Source: Chloroflexota bacterium (GTDB taxonomy: Bacteria; Chloroflexota; Ktedonobacteria; Ktedonobacterales; Ktedonobacteraceae). Taken from it: DNA of 15,216 nucleotides. The notes under the pieces are model-generated. The model did no database searches and was not told the DNA's origin. It saw only the letters and a program-made list of their open reading frames with translations. The stretch spans positions 1-15,216 of the forward strand of contig CADDYT010000152.1 in the NCBI GenBank assembly GCA_902810755.1, written 5' to 3'. Positions 13,424 to 15,216 of the stretch are shown one piece after another. Made by a program: the position numbers and the translations under genes. The stretch's first letter is position 1. Every line of letters starts with the position of its first letter.

Positions 13424-13539
13424 CCACGCTTGTTGCAGGGGAGACATGGTTCGTTCTCCTGCCGATTCTGTGCTGCGTACTGCCGCTGCTGCTCCTCCTT
13501 CTGTTCGGGAGACGCAAGGGTGGTGGACCGAAAGACTGA
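13420..13539 (+). CDS. 39-residue single-span membrane protein with MerT-like CCxxPL motif
   Basis: A short gene that standard length cut-offs would miss. It starts at ATG 13420, overlapping the previous TGA by four bases (ATGA), and stops at TGA 13537-13539. The SD AAGGAGG, five bases before the start, is nearly ideal even though it lies within the previous coding sequence, which argues that the gene is translated. The product has a short outer segment (MTTLVAGETW), one membrane helix containing C18-C19 (ILCCVLPLLLLLLFG) and a basic tail (RRKGGGPKD) that predicts a cytosolic C-terminus. CCxxPLxxxLLG is close to the first helix of MerT. Its likely role is Hg(II) handling in the membrane, alone or bound to the 341-residue protein or the MerE-like protein. 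Confidence 0.72.
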   Translation: MTTLVAGETWFVLLPILCCVLPLLLLLLFGRRKGGGPKD

Positions 13540-13540
13540 T

Positions 13541-13612
13541 ATGAAGAAGGGACCCACGTGGACTGCGGTATACGCAGAAGAACGGCGTGGGACCGTATCT
13601 GCTCTGTCCTGA
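13541..13612 (+). CDS. Possible 23-residue peptide between the mini-transporter and the MerE-like gene
   Basis: ATG 13541 starts one base after the preceding TGA and gives MKKGPTWTAVYAEERRGTVS plus three residues, ending at TGA 13610-13612. It has no good SD, only tight coupling to the gene before it. The same bases form a nested hairpin, so the region may be untranslated structure instead. No homologue is recognised. Confidence 0.2.
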   Translation: MKKGPTWTAVYAEERRGTVSALS

Positions 13613-13631
13613 AGGTTGCGTCCTCTCAGGA
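13553..13631 (+). other. Structured intercistronic RNA before the MerE-like gene
   Basis: CCCACG (13553-13558) pairs with CGTGGG (13586-13591) around an inner hairpin CTGCG-GTATA-CGCAG (13563-13577). A second hairpin pairs TCCTGA (13607-13612) with TCAGGA (13626-13631). No T-run follows either, so they look like mRNA-stability or processing elements rather than terminators. Confidence 0.4.
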
Positions 13632-13659
13632 AGGGGAAAGATAGAAAGGAACATGTTGT

Positions 13660-13986
13660 ATGCGTCGCATTGGTGGCCTTGTATTGACCGTGACGGGCTT
13701 TCTCGCCTGTCCCTGTCACCTGATCATCACCTTGCCGTTGCTGCTCTCCCTGCTGGCCGGAACGGCTCTGGGCGGTTTTCTCAGCCGCAATAGCAGCCTG
13801 GTCTATACCGGAGCGGCCATCTACTTCGTGGTGGCGCTGGCGTTGGGGGCCTGGTTCTTATTCGGCTCGAAACGTGAGGAACGCCAGATGGAGGCGGCCT
13901 GTCCCGGCTGCGCGCCGAGAACATCTGATGAACATGTGCAGGCGTCGTCCGTCTTACCGGATGATCTGCCTGTAACAAGGAGATAG
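13660..13986 (+). CDS. merE: MerE-like mercury transport protein with extra C-terminal CPGC motif
   Basis: A 108-residue protein with two membrane segments (about 5-40, broken by a turn, and 46-69). C17-P18-C19-H20 in [22 protein letters not shown] matches the CPCHLP...LAGT core of MerE, a broad mercury transporter of Gram-negative mer operons. Known MerE proteins are about 78 residues; this one adds a charged cytosolic tail with C81 and C84 in AACPGCAP, a possible Hg(II) hand-off site towards MerA. AAAGGA lies 9 bases before ATG 13660. Its stop TAG lies within the SD of merA, so the two are translationally linked. The family call is moderately firm; the transport role rests on the motif and the operon. 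Confidence 0.7.
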   Translation: MRRIGGLVLTVTGFLACPCHLIITLPLLLSLLAGTALGGFLSRNSSLVYTGAAIYFVVALALGAWFLFGSKREERQMEAACPGCAPRTSDEHVQASSVLPDDLPVTRR

Positions 13987-13994
13987 GAGTGACG

Positions 13995-15216
13995 ATGACC
14001 TCACCACAAGAACGTTATGACCTGGTGATCCTGGGCAGTGGCTCGACAGCTTTCGCGGCGGCGCTGCATGCTGCCGAACTGGGCAAGACCGCCGTGATGA
14101 CCGAATTTCGCACGGTCGGCGGCACCTGCGCCAATCGGGGCTGCCTGCCTTCCAAGAACCTGATTGAGGCGGCCAGACTCGTCTACGATGCCGCTCACCC
14201 TCGCTATCCGGGCCTCACCCCGGTGCAGATGCCGGTCAACTGGGCAGAACTCGTCGCCCAGAAAGATGAGATCATTCAGGAGTACCGTGCCCACAAGTAT
14301 GAGAGCCTGCTTGATGATCCGGAGCGCATTCAACTCGTGTTCGGTCAGGCGCGACTGCTTTCCGCGCACGAAGTGGAGGTGCAAACCCCTGATGGGGTGC
14401 GGTATCTGGTCGGGGAGCAGTTGCTGATCGCGACCGGCTCGCAGCCCGCCATTCCAGCCGTACCGGGCCTCTCGGATGTGCCGTATCTCACCAGTGATCT
14501 GTTGAGTTCGGATGATGACCCCTGGGGAACCGAGTTGCGCGAGCAACCCCGCTCCTTGCTGATCCTGGGGGGCGGCTACATTTCGCTCGAACTGGGGCAG
14601 ATGTTTGCCCGTTTTGGAACGGAAGTGACCCTTGTCACACGCGGCAGGCGCATTCTCTCCGGCTACGAGCCGGAAATCGCCGAGGCTCTCACCGAAATTC
14701 TCCAGGAGGAAGGTATCCGCATTCTGACCGGAGCGCAGGTGCGCGGCGTGGAACGATCGGGAGAGGGGGTGGCCCTCTCGCTGAAGCTCCATGGTAGCCA
14801 GCAAACGCTTTCGGCAGAAAAACTTCTGGTGGCTACCGGGCGACGCCCCAATACGCAAGAGATCGGCCTGGAGCAAGTGGGTGTAGAACTCGACCCGGCG
14901 GGCGCCGTGCGCGTTGACCGCACTTTGCGTACCACCGTTCCCCATATCTGGGCCGCCGGGGATGTGATCGGATGCGAAACCGGGAGCCAGATGGCCACGC
15001 CAGTGGGGGCGCACGACGGCAAGATCGCCGCCCACAATGCTCTCTCCGGGGAGCCACCGCGCGAGGTCGATCACACCGTCATCCCGCGTACCATCTTCAC
15101 CGACCCCCAGGTCGCTGTGGTGGGCCTGACCGACGAGGAAGCGGTAGCCGCCGGAATCTCATGCGACTGCAATACCATCCCCCTCTCGGTCGTACCGCGA
15201 GCCGGGGCCATCCGCG
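13995..15216 (+). CDS. merA: Mercuric reductase (partial, cut by the window end)
   Basis: The first 407 residues of a flavoprotein disulfide reductase that reduces Hg(II) to volatile Hg(0) with NADPH. Visible are the FAD-binding [16 protein letters not shown] (11-26), the redox disulfide C45/C50 in [15 protein letters not shown], the NADPH-binding [12 protein letters not shown] (191-202), and the FAD-contacting AAGDVIG (320-326) before the dimerisation domain begins. [19 protein letters not shown] is the form found in Gram-positive-type MerA. The protein begins directly with the FAD domain, with no N-terminal MerP-like metal-binding domain. The C-terminal vicinal cysteines that clinch Hg(II) binding would lie beyond 15216, so a related dihydrolipoamide dehydrogenase-like enzyme is not wholly excluded. 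ATG 13995 follows AGGAG at five bases. Confidence 0.9.
   Translation, partial: MTSPQERYDLVILGSGSTAFAAALHAAELGKTAVMTEFRTVGGTCANRGCLPSKNLIEAARLVYDAAHPRYPGLTPVQMPVNWAELVAQKDEIIQEYRAHKYESLLDDPERIQLVFGQARLLSAHEVEVQTPDGVRYLVGEQLLIATGSQPAIPAVPGLSDVPYLTSDLLSSDDDPWGTELREQPRSLLILGGGYISLELGQMFARFGTEVTLVTRGRRILSGYEPEIAEALTEILQEEGIRILTGAQVRGVERSGEGVALSLKLHGSQQTLSAEKLLVATGRRPNTQEIGLEQVGVELDPAGAVRVDRTLRTTVPHIWAAGDVIGCETGSQMATPVGAHDGKIAAHNALSGEPPREVDHTVIPRTIFTDPQVAVVGLTDEEAVAAGISCDCNTIPLSVVPRAGAIR

Noticed and set aside
12776..13654. Minus-strand frame of 292 codons opposite the mer membrane genes
   Set aside because: Composition is Pro/Arg/Gly/Gln-rich with no domain, antisense to three supported genes.
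14001..15074. Minus-strand frame of 357 codons opposite merA
   Set aside because: Antisense shadow of a flavoprotein with unmistakable motifs.

Overview
The window (about 57% G+C, AT-rich promoter regions) looks like chromosome of a spore-forming, filamentous-type Chloroflexota bacterium, most likely class Ktedonobacteria. The evidence is indirect: the mix of families (archease/RtcB pair, SorC regulator next to a class I methyltransferase, SplB-like radical SAM protein, actinobacterial-style mer operon controlled by an ArsR protein) and the style of the proteins. No rRNA, tRNA, CRISPR array or intact insertion sequence was seen. Several promoters share a TATACT -10 box, often with an upstream TGn extension.

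Left part (1-4000): the tail of an unidentified gene, then a cystathionine beta-synthase with a C-terminal CBS-domain pair. Next is an RNA-ligase operon: a strong promoter overlapped by a palindromic operator-like site, a 19-codon leader ORF ending Arg-Arg-Arg-Pro-stop, archease, a hairpin with a GNRA loop, and rtcB. Archease is the known activating partner of RtcB, so the pair is an RNA repair/ligation module.

Middle part (3990-9002): an aldehyde dehydrogenase-family gene (minus) and an NAD-dependent epimerase/dehydratase (plus) diverge from a shared 225-bp region with a promoter for each. The epimerase meets a SAM-dependent methyltransferase tail to tail, with overlapping stop codons. The methyltransferase is the second gene of a minus-strand operon led by a SorC-family regulator. 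The SorC promoter carries an 8-bp direct repeat just downstream of its -10 box, a plausible autoregulatory site.

9003-11512: an AT-rich 417-bp divergent regulatory region with a perfect 18-bp palindrome, a strong promoter and a 5' leader holding a terminator-like hairpin. It precedes a radical SAM protein (CxxxCxxC, SplB-like) and a membrane sensor histidine kinase with no response regulator nearby.

11513-15216: a 400-bp gap whose last 100 bases hold the control region of a mercury-resistance operon. The operon has an ArsR-family, CmtR-like metal sensor, a large membrane protein with an intramembrane Cys-Cys pair, a 39-residue single-span membrane protein with a MerT-like CCxxPL motif, a MerE-like CPC protein, and mercuric reductase merA, which is cut by the window end. 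Together the products would sense Hg(II), carry it inward through Cys-containing membrane proteins, and reduce it to Hg(0). The 39-codon gene, with its near-ideal ribosome binding site inside the preceding gene, is the most novel-looking single item.
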